A stretch of DNA of 64,000 nt, from positions 62,536,501 through 62,600,500 of the forward strand of contig JAZBRS010000026.1 in assembly GCA_037176725.1 (NCBI GenBank), written 5' to 3'. The translations under genes and the position numbers were made by a program. The DNA comes from Posidonia oceanica (lineage: Eukaryota; Streptophyta; Magnoliopsida; Alismatales; Posidoniaceae). Shown one piece after another: positions 11,141 through 22,782 of the stretch; positions within the stretch are counted from its first letter, which is position 1, and each line of letters opens with the position of its first letter. Below the pieces are notes generated by a model. The model did no database searches and had not been told where the DNA came from. It worked only from the letters and a program-made list of their open reading frames with translations.

Positions 11141-13269
11141 ACAACAAATACGTATTAATTTCGAATTGAATGTATTAGTAATTACCGATACATGCACCTA
11201 GTAAAACATCCGTAATACTAAACAGTAATTACTGATATATGAATACTTGATATTAGAATTATAAAACAGTAATCACATGAAGATGCAGACTTGATATTTG
11301 AATTACAAAACAGTAATTAGTAGAACTTAAAATTTAAATTCGAAGTGTAATATGTATTGTTTTAATCATCTATAATTACGCATATTAGAAATTTGATATT
11401 TTAAATTTCATATGGAACTTAAGTTCAATAATCTGTAAACATGAAAATCCGTAGTTACAAAAAAAAAATGATACAAAACACCAACAACTGAAACAAGTTA
11501 CAACATTATAGATTATTGATAGTCTAATTGTCAGTAAATATAGGAATTAAATTCAATCTATGAAAAAGGAAACTAAATCATTAATCATCAGTTATTTATG
11601 ATACGCAAGTAAAATTGGAGAGAGACAAAAATCATTCTTACGTGGATAACCAACCCACGATTCTCTCCACTAATTAATAGGAATAAAAATTTAAATTCAA
11701 AGGATAACTGTCAATTAGAATAGAGAAATAATCATATTCTATCTATCCTACATAACCATTCAATTTTGATTGAATGACCAAGATTTAAGACATTAATTAG
11801 TTTAATTAAGACAGTATCCTAACAAATAATTTGTCTATATATATATATAAAGAGAGAGAGAGAGAGGGAAAATTTTCCGCTTATGGTCAGAGCACAACTG
11901 GGCTCCTAATTGTAGGTGAATCTAAAAAAAAAAAAAAAAGGCAGACCCACGTGTTTGTTGTTGCAAATGAACATTAATACTCATTGATTTATTGTAAGTT
12001 CTCCTTCTACTCATAATTTATGAATTAAATATATAATGTCAACTCGTTCATATCTCTTCTTTATGTATAATTCTAATATGACTGCATGCTTAGTTAATGT
12101 TGGCTGCCGATCGACCTACTACCATCCTCCTCCTTAACCTAGCTGTTTATAAAAATTTAAAAACTGAAATGGAATGACAATTTTATCGTTCTAAATAATA
12201 AACTGTTTCTATACTTTTCATTGGAGGCATCCATTAACATTTGTTGTTACAGTCATAAATCTTATGATTGCTAGTTAAAGAATATATCATTTTATAGATA
12301 TGAAATTGGAAATTGAAGGTACTATATATACAGTGAATCAACTAAACATTTTGACTCTTAAATGAGAGAAAAATAATAGCATAGAAGTTGGCAAAGAAAT
12401 TATCTGACAGATCTGAAGAAGACGCGAAATTTCCCGAGGGCCACACTATCTACATGTGGTCCGTTATAGCTGCTATACATTCGTACGTCAGCTATGAGGG
12501 CCAGCATGCGTGCTTGCACGGCTCGACTTATGCTTCATGCATTCACATGGAATAGCTCAGCGTAAAACCACCTGCTCTAGCGCAGGTGGCCGAGCAGGTG
12601 GCCAAGGAAGGCGGTACGTGCCTTCTCCTCTCTGAGTTCGAACCCAGGAGAAAATAAGAGGGAACTAATCTAAATATCAACAGATTATCGATTAAAAAAA
12701 AAAAAAAAAATCAGCGTAAGACTATTTCTCCAACCCATGACCAAGTCAAATTATTGGAAGCGTATGTATACAGTATACCTTCTCCGTCATCTTTTCTTCC
12801 ACGCGTTCCAGTTCAACGAACACTTCGCCATTAATAGGCAATAGACTAAATAAAAGTCTTCTCCCATTACATCTATCGTTCACCAGCTAAAATATCTTCG
12901 GTATTTTCACGTGTCCGTACTCGTAGACAACACGTGCTTCCCTTATTTTGAACGAAAAATTTTAAATATATGTATTAGATATATTCATATATCTCTTTTA
13001 AAAATAATACTTAGCATCAGCATGTTCCAAAGTAAGAAGGACAAAGTTTTGTATATACAAAATACTACACATAATTATAAATAATTTATCTCAATCCTTT
13101 TATGATACCATAAAAGAGAAGATGATACATAGATCTCGCCACCAAGGATTGAGATGAATTACGTGCGATTGTGGGAAAGATTTTGTGTATATATGAACCA
13201 GACTCCCGGTCAGAATATATCCAAGAAATGATAAAATGCATGTAGAACCACATATGCAATAATATCCAA

Positions 13270-13309
<40 letters not shown>

Positions 13310-16300
13310 TGATGAGCTGAGAGGGGCGGAAGTCACCCATCCACAAGAAGCAGCGTTCCGCCGGAGTCTTCCAAGTGCCGGACACAAGATGGAATACGTC
13401 GGCCTTTATGGCAATGGCCTTGAGGATCATCAACTCGTCGTGGTGCGCGAGGCAGTTGTTGACAAAAATCCTGAGCTCACTCTCCTCCATGTTCTCCTGC
13501 ACTGCTGCCCGTAGCTCACACGACATCCGGTGGTGCTCCTCCAGCCACCTACCGTACTCCATGTCGAACATCGCCACCTCTACGAGAACAACAACAAAGA
13601 CATCTACAAACTCAGCATCCAGCAAATATTTTGAACTTCTTTACCTTAGATTTCGATAAAACGAATGGAAATTAATATACGAAAGACGATTACTTATTTA
13701 GTCAGGTGTCGAAGCCAACTATCATTACCTTCAGTTGCTTTCCAGTTATATATATGCTGTTTTCATTAGCAAATAGTCACAAATCATCTACGTTTGTTCG
13801 CCAAACTTGCCTTACAAAAGTTTAATTGAATGAGATTCTAAATCTTTTCGAGAAAACTTCTACTTCTCCTAGCGTAAACTATGTTTTGAAGAGGTTGTTT
13901 CCTGATAAGTTTTCATACCTCCATGGTTTACGGTATATAAATTTCTGACTACAGTACTTGCATAGAGGTGTAGTCTTTATTAGATTCTAGGTTGGGCACG
14001 CTTTTTTTTTCTTAATTTCTAAGGATTTTGACTGATCAACATACACATAAAACAACAAATTAACAACTAAAATTTCTATAAATAAATAATGTCTATATGT
14101 GCGATTAAGATGCCTATTTTCATATTTTACTGGCGTTCTCTGATCTCTCCACGTAAAAGTGTATATAGCGTTATATCATTTTTTAAGTACTTCAAAAGAA
14201 ATCCACCATTACACTAAGGTGAAGCTTCTATTAACTATAATATGGGAGTTTGAATTCATGCCTGAGCTGAGCCCTCCAATGCCAGCAGGCAGGCCTCGAT
14301 CACCAAAAACTGTTCCCCCACCATGGAAAACGCCGCTCTATTTGAGAAACCCAACAACTATCATCAGACCCTGTAAAACGTTGATATATATGGTATATTT
14401 TGTTAACAAGAGTTGGTGGCTGTGGGTTTTGCACCTGACTTCTTGCCCTTTGGAGTTCATGCTCAAGCTGGTTAAGCTTGATCCTACTGGACTCTAGCTG
14501 TTGCACATATGCCTGTGTATTAAGAAGACATAAGCAGAAGAAACCCAACATCAATAATTTAATGCAAGATAAAAATCAAGGTGTATACAAAACCATTTAA
14601 TTTTAGTTTGGAAAGAAGCAAATAAATTCAGGCAGGTGAGACTCGAGAGAGAGAGAGCTGCACTTGCAATTTAATTGAGACAGATTTTTTTTTTTGGAAA
14701 GTTTACTATTCCTTGAGTTGGACACTTGACTAACCTTTTTCCTCAGTCTGCTCTTCCTAGCGGCCTCTCTATTTTGTGCAAGCCTTCTCAGTGTCTATCC
14801 ATAATTAGGCCAATCAAATTTATAATAGCATAAAATTTATGCTGATAGCTAGAAAAGTAGAAAGAAGAAACACTAGCTAGCTATATATTCCCTTAATCTC
14901 TTTGTGCAAAGAAAGGTGCAACTTACCTTTGGATCAGGTGTTTTGGGTCCATCTTGCTCTGAACCGGATGGTGTGCCCTTCCGACTCATTTCACGCTGCA
15001 TCAAATACCCAGAACAGCAGTAGACATGAGAACGCTAAGATTAAACATGCATGAAAGAAAAGACTCCACTACTAGTTTGCATGAGTTGATGAAGGTGTGC
15101 AGCAAGAGGGTTTTAGTAACCTTCACTACTGCTTTGACATCTTTCCCAGTATTAGCTAGTGGTGGAATATCACTTCCTGGGTCACCAAACTCCATGGATT
15201 TCTCTGATGACTTCTTGCTACTGCTGGTACTTGAAGAAGCTAAACTAGCACCATCCTGACCATAACAGATGGGAATGTTCAAGAAGAATTCCAACGCGGT
15301 AAGAGCAGAAAATCAAGAAAAACATTTGAAAAAATATTCTACCCTGCCAGGACCGGTTCTTTCAATTTCACATACCCTAGTCGAGGGCTCTACATGCATG
15401 GGCTGAGAAGGGAAAATGTTCAAGGTCTCTGCATACATGAATTCCTGCAAATATTAAATCTTCTGAAGAATAACTCGTATAGGACTATAAGTGATTAATA
15501 ACATGTACCATCAATCAAATTAAAAAGTACCAACTACATTAATTTCTGTAAACACAAACATAATCTGACCCAAATGTGCTTAATTTGTGAGTGAGAAAGC
15601 AAGAGATCTAGGGATAGAAAATGTGAAGTAGTAAAAACCATGATAATATAGGAAGCACCTGCCTTGGCACAGCTGGAAGCGGAAAATAAAGGAGAGAGGA
15701 TATGGGAAGGAGGAAAAGACAAGTGAAAGAAACGAAAAAGCAGAAAATGGTTGAAAAGAAATCTATTCGTACCCTTTCAGGTAGAGGAAGGATATCATAA
15801 GGTTTGTTACGTGTCAGTCTCCCCAAAGTATTATCACGACACCAAGAAAAATTAAACAAAAGTTGATAATGAAATCCTGATATGGATATGGAGTTTCTCA
15901 AATGTGGTTCTTCCAACTACTTAAATTTCCACACACCACTGTCAGAATTAGTCAAAAGGAATACAGGAATATCTACTTACAATGATGTTCTCCTGACCAG
16001 AAATGAGAATAGTTCTTTTGAAAGCAATCTCATATATACATCCGAAGACTATTGATTTGTAATGATCATATGTTTAATTTATCGTATGAAATTATACAAA
16101 CTTCTACCATAATAAAAGCCAAAGAAAAAAAAACAAAACAGATTCGGAACATAAAATATCAGTGAAAGGAAACAAATTTATAAGGTAATATTAATAAAGT
16201 GGAACACTAACTAGAATTAACTCACGTTTTTGTTCTTGGCCATCCAGATATACAAGAAGAGCTTGGTCCAACTCTCCGAGGTCATATGCCCCCGTGTCCT

Positions 16301-16714
16301 TGCTCCTGAAACACAACCACCAAAAAACAGAAAAGAAACCTTTTCAGTCTTCAGAAATCAGCAGATATCCAAATCTATTCGACACATGAAAGCCGATCCA
16401 ACCAATCGCTACGTCTCTTAAATCTTTATTCTTCACGTAACACGAAATTAATTAAACTCTCCCTTTTTCTCCAACAATTAAGCCAACAAAATCATCAAAA
16501 CTCCACATCAGCTTATGCTTGCTGCAAGACCCATATGAAGAAAAGGAGAGGATGGGTAATAGTAGTATCCACATGAGAATTACATGAAGCTAGGTGGCAT
16601 GGAAGATGAAGCTTGCACCAAACCATAAGCTATCTGCTGGCTCTTGTGCTCTTGCTGCTGCTGCTGCTTCTGTTGTTGTTGGTACATGTTTGAATCCATC
16701 CTACTCATCTCCAT
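6535..16714 (-). CDS. TGA9/TGA10-like bZIP transcription factor, 11 exons
   Basis: TGA factors bind TGACG (as-1-like) promoter elements in the nucleus and act with NPR/ROXY partners. Exons on the minus strand, in order: 16714-16584, 16305-16226, 15428-15376, 15255-15121, 14995-14927, 14794-14735, 14512-14435, 14337-14262, 13579-13308, 10702-10463, 6684-6535. All phases agree and total 1,344 bp (447 aa plus stop). A Gln-rich N-terminus comes first, then a GAYDLGELDQAL block (49-60) and LNIFPSQPMHVEP (73-85). The basic region is QNREAARKSRLRK (163-175), with a zipper at about 177-202. The DOG1/TGA domain covers about 229-440 (DVFHLVSGTWKTPAERCF, LSDTVASDELSCPSNMA) and ends SSLWFARPRQE. The clade is inferred from the N-terminal blocks. 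Intron 8 appears to use a GC donor. Exons 2 and 3 have a second in-frame splice pairing (16305-16212 with 15444-15376) that adds 10 residues. The start is the first ATG in frame with the family block. Introns 9 and 10 are 2.6 and 3.8 kb and full of repeats. The gene looks intact. Confidence 0.92.
8127..8333. repeat. 82-bp higher-order tandem repeat (43+39 bp units)
   Basis: Five head-to-tail units alternate as A-B-A-B-A. A is 43 bp (contains AAACCACATGCATAACC) and B is 39 bp (lacks four bases, AAAATGCATAACC). The 207 bp total is exactly 43+39+43+39+43, with only scattered substitutions. It lies in the last intron of the TGA gene. Confidence 0.9.
8546..9032. mobile_element. MITE, copy 1 of a trimer (Tourist/PIF-like)
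   Basis: The AT-rich 0.49-kb element ends ATTCTACATCCAAAGAGGGG. This is the inverted form of the left end of copy 2 (CCCCTGTTTGGATCTAGAAT). The left end here is decayed (CTCATGTTTTGATCTAGAAC). A TTA flanks each side, the 3-bp target of PIF/Harbinger (Tourist) MITEs. It lies in the last TGA intron. Confidence 0.7.
9037..9529. mobile_element. MITE, copy 2 of a trimer
   Basis: The left terminal inverted repeat is GCCCCTGTTTGGATCTAGAA and the right end TTTTACATCCAAAGAGGGGC. The interior closely matches copies 1 and 3 (for example ATTACTATTCCGTTTGGTTG and TCAAGTTGATTATTATTA). Only a TTTA separates it from copy 1. Confidence 0.8.
9530..10018. mobile_element. MITE, copy 3 of a trimer
   Basis: This abuts copy 2 directly, starting GTCCCTATTTGGATCCGGAA and ending TTTTACATCCAAAGAGGG. 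It belongs to the same AT-rich family and orientation as copies 1 and 2. A fourth copy lies inverted at about 21.6-22.1 kb. Confidence 0.8.
11092..11138. repeat. (TA)n microsatellite in TGA intron 9
   Basis: About 23 TA units. Confidence 0.95.
12566..12710 (+). mobile_element. tRNA-derived SINE with target-site duplication
   Basis: This 145-bp insertion has a pol III A box (TAGCGCAGGTGGCC, from about 12578) and a B box (GAGTTCGAACCC). It ends in a 17-base poly(A). Identical 9-bp direct repeats TCAGCGTAA flank it at 12557-12565 and 12711-12719, which is the target-site duplication of a reverse-transcribed insertion. It lies in intron 9 of the TGA gene, antisense to it. Confidence 0.9.
13271..13306. 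repeat. (GA)n microsatellite at a splice donor
   Basis: The GA run begins immediately inside intron 9 of the TGA gene: on the minus strand the donor reads AAG|GTCTCTCTCTC, so the CT run starts 2 bases into the intron. Confidence 0.9.
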
Positions 16715-16734
16715 GATCACACACAACTTCTCTT

Positions 16735-16752
16735 TTACTTCCTCTTCTTCAT
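16735..16752 (-). promoter_or_regulatory. Short upstream ORF in the TGA leader
   Basis: An ATG 38 bases upstream of the TGA start opens a five-codon frame (MKKRK, then TAA) ending 20 bases before the main ATG. If transcribed in the 5' UTR, it could lower or condition translation. Presence in the mRNA is inferred, not shown. Confidence 0.4.
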
Positions 16753-19700
16753 CACCAGCTCCTGCAACAACTCTGACAGCTGAACACCAGTGTGAAAAAC
16801 AAACAAATAGCTAGGTTCTGCTTTGGGGGTATGATAAGCTAGCTTCTTATTGGTACCAAGTAAATGACCCCTTCTGCCCTTTTCTTATTACAATAAGATC
16901 AAGAAGAAGAAGAAAAATGACCGGGGAAAAAAAACAGGAGACTTTTTATGGGTTGAATGTAAAAGAAATGATGACTAAGTGATCGCAATTCGCAGTGGAC
17001 AAAGAAAAACACAATACTAAACAACCATGGACCAAGCCCAGACACGACCTCGTCTAATGAGGTTAGGTGGAAAGCGGAGAACTGTTATTCTATGCTTACC
17101 TCCTCTTCGACGACGGTTTCCAGACCACACGATTGGCCTGTGTTTCCCCCACAATAAAATTCCTGAAAGATCCTCAAGTATCTCTTTACTAACGGGTAGG
17201 TATTTGTATTTGTTGCTAGGAATTTGTTGAGAAACAGGGGTTATTATTGTATTTTTGTGTCTCACGTATGCATGACGAATGGATGACGAGTGCTCTTTGA
17301 CACGCGTAACATATATAGAGGCGGGACCAGGACCTACGCTCCCACGTAGGGAAGAATGAGATGAGAAGGAGGGGCCCACAAGGTAGAGTAGTTTTGACAA
17401 CGTGGTGGTATGTACGGTCTAGATCTTCTTAGGCTTGAGGTTGGTGGCGATTGTGGGTCCCACAATGGCCACGACGTTGATTAGGTTTCACCAAGGCCCC
17501 AACCACTCCCTTAGAATTGGAATATACGAAGTTCGAGACCTGGGGAGGGATTTTTTCCTTCTTTCTTCAGGGAGTCTATTGACTATACAACTTATGCCAC
17601 CAAAAAAAAAAAAAAAACTATACTATACAACTTGAATATAGTAGCTCAGTTGGTTGTACTATTTTCTTACGGTAGAGGAGACCAATGTTTGAATTCCATC
17701 AGTATTAAAAAACTATTCAAAATTTAAAAAATAATTTCACTACAAAATTTGAGAAAAGTAATTACATGAATTAAATATAATTTGGATGAAGTATAGCATA
17801 CATGTTTAAAATTCTTAGCTTGCCAATTTGGAATTGTTTCTGAAATTGTTCCTTAATTCCTAGAGAGTGTGTGATTAATTGTTAAATTGAAAAAGCTCAC
17901 AGAAGAATAAAGATCTAGTATTAGATATATATCAGTGTTTTGCTTAAAGTGGCATTGGATGAAAAAGACAAGTCATTGAATCAAAATATTTAATTAGTGG
18001 TTGGAAATATTCAAGATTCCTTGAAGAAATACCTGGACTGGAGATAGCAATGGATTCAGAAAAAGCATATTATCTAAAATTGATAGTATATTTATTTTGA
18101 CATATATGTCAGGAGTAGGTAAAAGTCATTGTTTTGAATGGAAGTTTCGCAATAAGTTTTTGAAGTCTTATGGTATTTTTGAAATTGCATTTGGACAAAA
18201 ACCATTTTTTATTAAAAGACATTTTTTTGACAAAGACTATCTATTGCAACTTTTACGTCCATAGTTTTTTTAGTTCAAAATTATAGAAAACCTGGTCACC
18301 GTTATAATAAACAACTTTTCCAAGAATTTTATTCATTAGTTCATATTTATTCGTTAGTACATTTGAAATACCCATACTACAATAAAAGAGACTGCTATGA
18401 TTCTACCTCTCTTTTTTCCAAAATTACCCCTCATACACAATCTTTTGGCAACTATGTCCTATATGTTTGGAAAACTTCGGCTGCAGAGGACTGTTCTCTT
18501 GGCATCCCAACTCGGTTCCTGATTCCCTCCTCGCCTCTCACCAGTATGACCCAGTTTCAGTTCCTAGCACCCACTGTCACAGGCAAAATCACCGTTGTTG
18601 ATTCAAATTTTGCTTATTTGTTGCAGATTTTAACAGGCAACCATCAAAGATTTGATGATGTTGTGAAACCCATGAGAGCAAATTAACTTTCTCATTTGCG
18701 AAGGGCTATTTTTCTTCTTGAGATGAGTGCACTAAATCTTCGGTTTCAAAAGCACGTACCTACTTACCTTTGCCAATAAACACTCTTTCCCAGATATTCA
18801 GCTAGATTTTTTTTCACATGTTTTAGGTCATTAGAAATGAGCTAATACTTTGAGTTGAAACTTTAATGTTTTTTTGAGAAAAAAATCATCTAGTAGGGTT
18901 TTGATATTGGTTTTTAAAACTCTATTTATCTATAAAAGATGCCATAAAAACATATGGACCTCTTTTCCTCAATAACCTCGTATTCCTGACTATTGTATGT
19001 ATCTCCATATTACCTTCATGTCAGTAAAATTTTAGCTACCATAAATGAGCTTTTGGCAGTTTTGAAGACATTATTCACCACCCTCAACATTGAGCTGAAG
19101 GTAGTCTGAAGTCTGAACTAAGCCTTCTTTTGTTACTTGTGAATTGGTATGTACCCAAATGAAGACAAATTTATCTGATGGTATCTTTTAGTAACCGTGT
19201 CATTTTCATTTGGTGACATTTAAAGAGATGGATGACTTAAACTTTCATTGTTAACTAGAAATCCTTGCAGGTTCATTAGAGCTACTAATATGCAGGGTTC
19301 ACTAGAGCTACTAATAAATTAAGGAAATTTTGAATTATAGTATCCATGGTGTTAATTCACATAATTGTAAATTAATCATGAATGTTTTTTTCTACACTTT
19401 CTTCGTCGAGGCGGAGCTCATGTAAAATATTGAAGAAAATATAGTTTTCTAGAAAACGCATGTGACTATACTTCCATGAGACCATGAGTAAACCCGAGAC
19501 CAAAGCACCTCTAGAGAAAGTTAATGAGAAACAACTTAAACATCTATTATTTAGCAGAAGGATTCTGATGTGGGACAAGCGAAGAATACAAAGATAATTT
19601 GAAGATTGGAGTTCCAATTACTTGAAGATTGGATTGTAGTTTATGTTTGTTATCTTGGATCTAATTCGATTCCGTTATCTTTGTATTCTGTGTTTGTTGT

Positions 19701-20983
19701 CCTACATCAGATTCTTAGTGAGATCGCCTAAGGCATTGTTGTTAAATATTAATGATTTTGTAAAAAACAAAAAAAACAAATTTCTATACAAATATCAAAT
19801 ATCCTGTCAATTTACTCCAAAGATTCCTCGTTAATAGAGTAGACCAAATGTGATTGAATTTTTTTTTCTTGGTTTATTGCACTTGGTTTAAGATTTCGTT
19901 CACATGGCAACATCAATGCTGCTAGCTAGAGCTTACCATCTTACATAATTTGGTTTACATACGGTACTTATCGCATAATGAATTTAATAATGCCTTAAAC
20001 TTTAATATTACTTCTTATCGTAATTGACTTTGGGTTGATTGAACACGTAACTGTATAGTATTCTCAAGTCAACTTTCTTTTATTCCATTTTGTCAAGACA
20101 AAGTTATTACTTTTGTGACAAATTTGGCAACTTGTTTGAAGAAAGGATTAATGTTTCTTCCATTTTGTAGGTCAGAAGTCCTCATCAGAGCTTGACTTGA
20201 GTGATCAAGTATACATCTGTGACGCCTGTAAATTCTTAATTTTCTTTATAATGATTCAATATTTAGATGAATACTTGGTTCTTTATGTAACTGTACTGTC
20301 AACACAATGAATTTCACTTCTGTACCATATAAAAAACCATGAGTAAATACACTTGGACAATAAATTACAGTTTAAGATACTAAAGTATGGTTTTGAAGTA
20401 GATTGTACAAAAGTGAAATTTGATGTTTATAACTGGTTTTCTTGTCGTGTGAGTTAGTACAATGTATTTTATATTGTCTTTTTCTTTAAATGATATTAAA
20501 TTAGGCGCTGGTTTTCTTGACTTAGGTAAAGTGTATTTTTATCCTAGAAAAATTGATGGAACGAGTCATCTGATTTGCCATCATTTTTCCAATGTACTGG
20601 AACGAGTTGTTGTCGACTATTGTTTTCCATTCATTCTTCTCAATGATATCTATTTATTAAGAGTTTATCACCCACCTTTATATAGAAAAACCTGGCAACA
20701 TATTATTCGAACTTGTCTCATCACACTAAACATGATAACTTGACCTAACAAGAGGGACAGCAATTAAGTACTTAACTCCAGTATTAAATAGAAGCATAAT
20801 AATTTCTCCATTAATAGCTACACAGAAAGACTTTAGTACTAAAGAACCTACAGTCAAACAAAATGAAAATAAATATTACAGAATCTTTAGAATGATATCT
20901 TCTTTATCCACTGATTTCTACTATAGTGATGCTTGCACTGTAAAAATAGAAACATGCTAGCCTTTTGGTTTAGTGACTAGACC
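16753..20983. other. Intergenic, upstream of the TGA gene
   Basis: This holds the TGA promoter and 5' leader. I see no supported gene. Open frames at 17017-17400 and 18363-18686 have no recognisable domain. It contains a tRNA-like SINE head (17636-17720), an A-tailed micro-insertion (17582-17633) and AT-rich degenerate repeat sequence around 18.1-18.3 kb resembling stretches at 7.1-7.4 and 44.5-44.7 kb. Confidence 0.5.
17636..17720 (+). mobile_element. tRNA-like SINE head fragment
   Basis: GTAGCTCAGTTGGT matches a tRNA A box and AATGTTTGAATTCC, about 35 bases on, matches a B box. The spacing is like a tRNA, but the cloverleaf is not conserved and the anticodon arm cannot be formed convincingly. 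It is probably a SINE or tRNA pseudogene, not a working tRNA. Confidence 0.5.
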
Positions 20984-21425
20984 TTATTTGGACCATTCTA
21001 AATGTAGAAGTGAGATTTTGAGTTTTTATCAGAAGTTGACTTTTGAGAGTTTTTGTAGAAGCTAGATTGTAGATTACCTTTAAAAATCTTGTTTGGTAAA
21101 TAAAAGTCTATTAGTAGAAGTTAGATTCTACCAATAGTTAAATTACATATCTCTCCATTTCTCTCATCACAGATATAATAATTATAAAAATAATAAGACT
21201 AGCATTGTAATTACATACCTTATTTATTCAGCTTCTACCAGAAGCTCCCTCCAGCCAGTTTCTGGAAAACCATGAATTTACACATGGTTTCCCTCATCCA
21301 GAAGCTGTAGCTCCTGTGAAAAGTGGGAGAGCTAGACCCTGTTTGGAACTGCTTTTGTGGTTTTCCATGGTTTGTCAGAAGCTAATCACTCAAAAGTTAT
21401 CCAGAAGTAGTTCCAAATAGGGTCT
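20984..21425. mobile_element. MITE with AGACCYTRTTTGGA ends
   Basis: The left end AGACCTTATTTGGA matches the reverse complement of the right end (AGACCCTATTTGGAAC). Nested at 21334-21425 is a compact 92-bp hairpin with AGACCCTGTTTGGAACTGCTT at one end and its near-complement at the other, as if a second short copy lay inside the right half. Interior is AT-rich with AGAAGC-type words. No coding capacity. Confidence 0.55.
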
Positions 21426-21610
21426 AAATCATATTGAATGACTTTGATTAGCTGTTAATAAAATAAGAAGCAAAGAATATTGCACCAGATTAAATTTCTC
21501 ATTTGTATCTTGCGTACTTCACCCTCCATTATTGAGATCTAATTCAATGCATATTAAATACTCTCGTTCAAGATGTTGATTATGTATGCCTATACCTTAT
21601 ATCCTTTTAA

Positions 21611-22088
21611 GCCTTTTTTTAGATGTAGAATAAGAAAAATAGGAATAAGTAGAAAGTGGTATTAGTATTCTGATAGTATTACTATTCAGTTTGGAAGTGA
21701 TTTTCTTTTAAAGATGAATAAATATGTATAAGAAGATATTCTGATTTGGATGAAAAGTGGAATAAATATCAGAATAAGTGTTGGAATAAGTGGAAAATAT
21801 GTAGATTAGTAATAATTAACTTAATTATTAAGATATATATCTAATTTAAAATATGTATACATCATATCATATATGTATTAATTTTTAAACAAAACATAAA
21901 CACACTGTATACATACATGTAATAGAATAATTTAGTGGAATAACTTTATTCCACTGTTTACGCAGAATAGCTATTCTGGGATAAGTAAATCAGAATAAGA
22001 ATTACTATTTCGATTTTTACATAACCAAACGGAATAGTAATTCTTATTCTAAGTTTATTCTAAAACTTATTCTGGATCTAAACAGGAG
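21611..22088 (-). mobile_element. MITE, inverted relative of the intronic trimer
   Basis: It reads in the opposite direction to the 8.5-10 kb trimer. The left end is AGATGTAGAATAAG and the right end CTTATTCTGGATCTAAACAGG. The interior shares GTATACATCATAT and ATTACTATTTCGATTTTTAC-type segments with the trimer, in reverse complement. Confidence 0.75.
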
Positions 22089-22617
22089 TTGTATTGAAGA
22101 ACAAGTAAATATAGAATAAGACATTAATTTTCCAATCATTTGCTTTAATCCACCGTCAATATCATTGACGTTATACTGTTCGCTTGGTTTAAAGAGCAAA
22201 ATGATAATTGAAATCTTCCACAATTGAAAATTGGATGCTTGCAATTTTATTATTGCTGCTCTTCTTCCAGAAAGAAACCTCCACCGGACAAATGAATATA
22301 ACCAGATTGGGCATATATATATATATCTAAACAAATCTGAAAAGGTAATTAGTATTATGATATGAACTTTCTTAATATTAATCTGTGGCAATCTACATCT
22401 AGGTCCCTTTACCAACTCCTCTCGTCGTCCAACCAAAGCGGCATTAAGCATATTGATATGGAACTAATTATCTTTACCCATGGATTGAAGCCACATGGTA
22501 GGGAAGAGAGGTACTACCATTAATGAGAGAAGTAATGGTCAACAAAAGCACCTTATGGCAATTTGGATCACACCCTAGGGACCTATGCATCAACTATGCC
22601 AAATTCAAGATAGAGAA

Positions 22618-22782
22618 CCTTGAGTCACATCCTCAGAACCTAGGCTTTAACCACTCTCTTTTGAACTTTGTGTAAGAGAAGTGGAAGGGACATGACTCCC
22701 CTGTATGTACCTCTCTTTAGGGAACTAATAAGGAACTTCTGCTCTTCTTTCTCTCACGCAAACATTTGAGTTCTACCTTAGC
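22618..22782. repeat. Dispersed 165-bp direct repeat, copy 1
   Basis: Contains TTGAGTCACATCCT, CACTCTCTTTTG, ACATGACTCCC and CTTTCTCTCAC in the same order as 23281-23443. No coding frame is evident. The family is not recognised. Confidence 0.75.

Noticed and set aside
15608..15916. Extra TGA exon reading GRLTRNKPYDILPLPERVRI
   Set aside because: Not part of known TGA proteins and would break the frame between exons 2 and 3; most of it is T/C-rich intron.
17017..17400. 127-codon minus-strand open frame upstream of the TGA gene
   Set aside because: No recognisable domain, lies in the likely promoter, and overlaps other frames.
17636..17720. Functional tRNA gene
   Set aside because: A and B boxes are present but acceptor and anticodon stems do not pair.
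18363..18686. 107-codon plus-strand open frame ending HQRFDDVVKPMRAN
   Set aside because: Composition looks somewhat protein-like, but I recognise no family and it has no supporting splice or neighbour context.
20160..20240. Possible exon (SSSELDLSDQVYICDACKF reading after a TTTTGTAG acceptor)
   Set aside because: Too short and isolated, with no partner exons found on either side.
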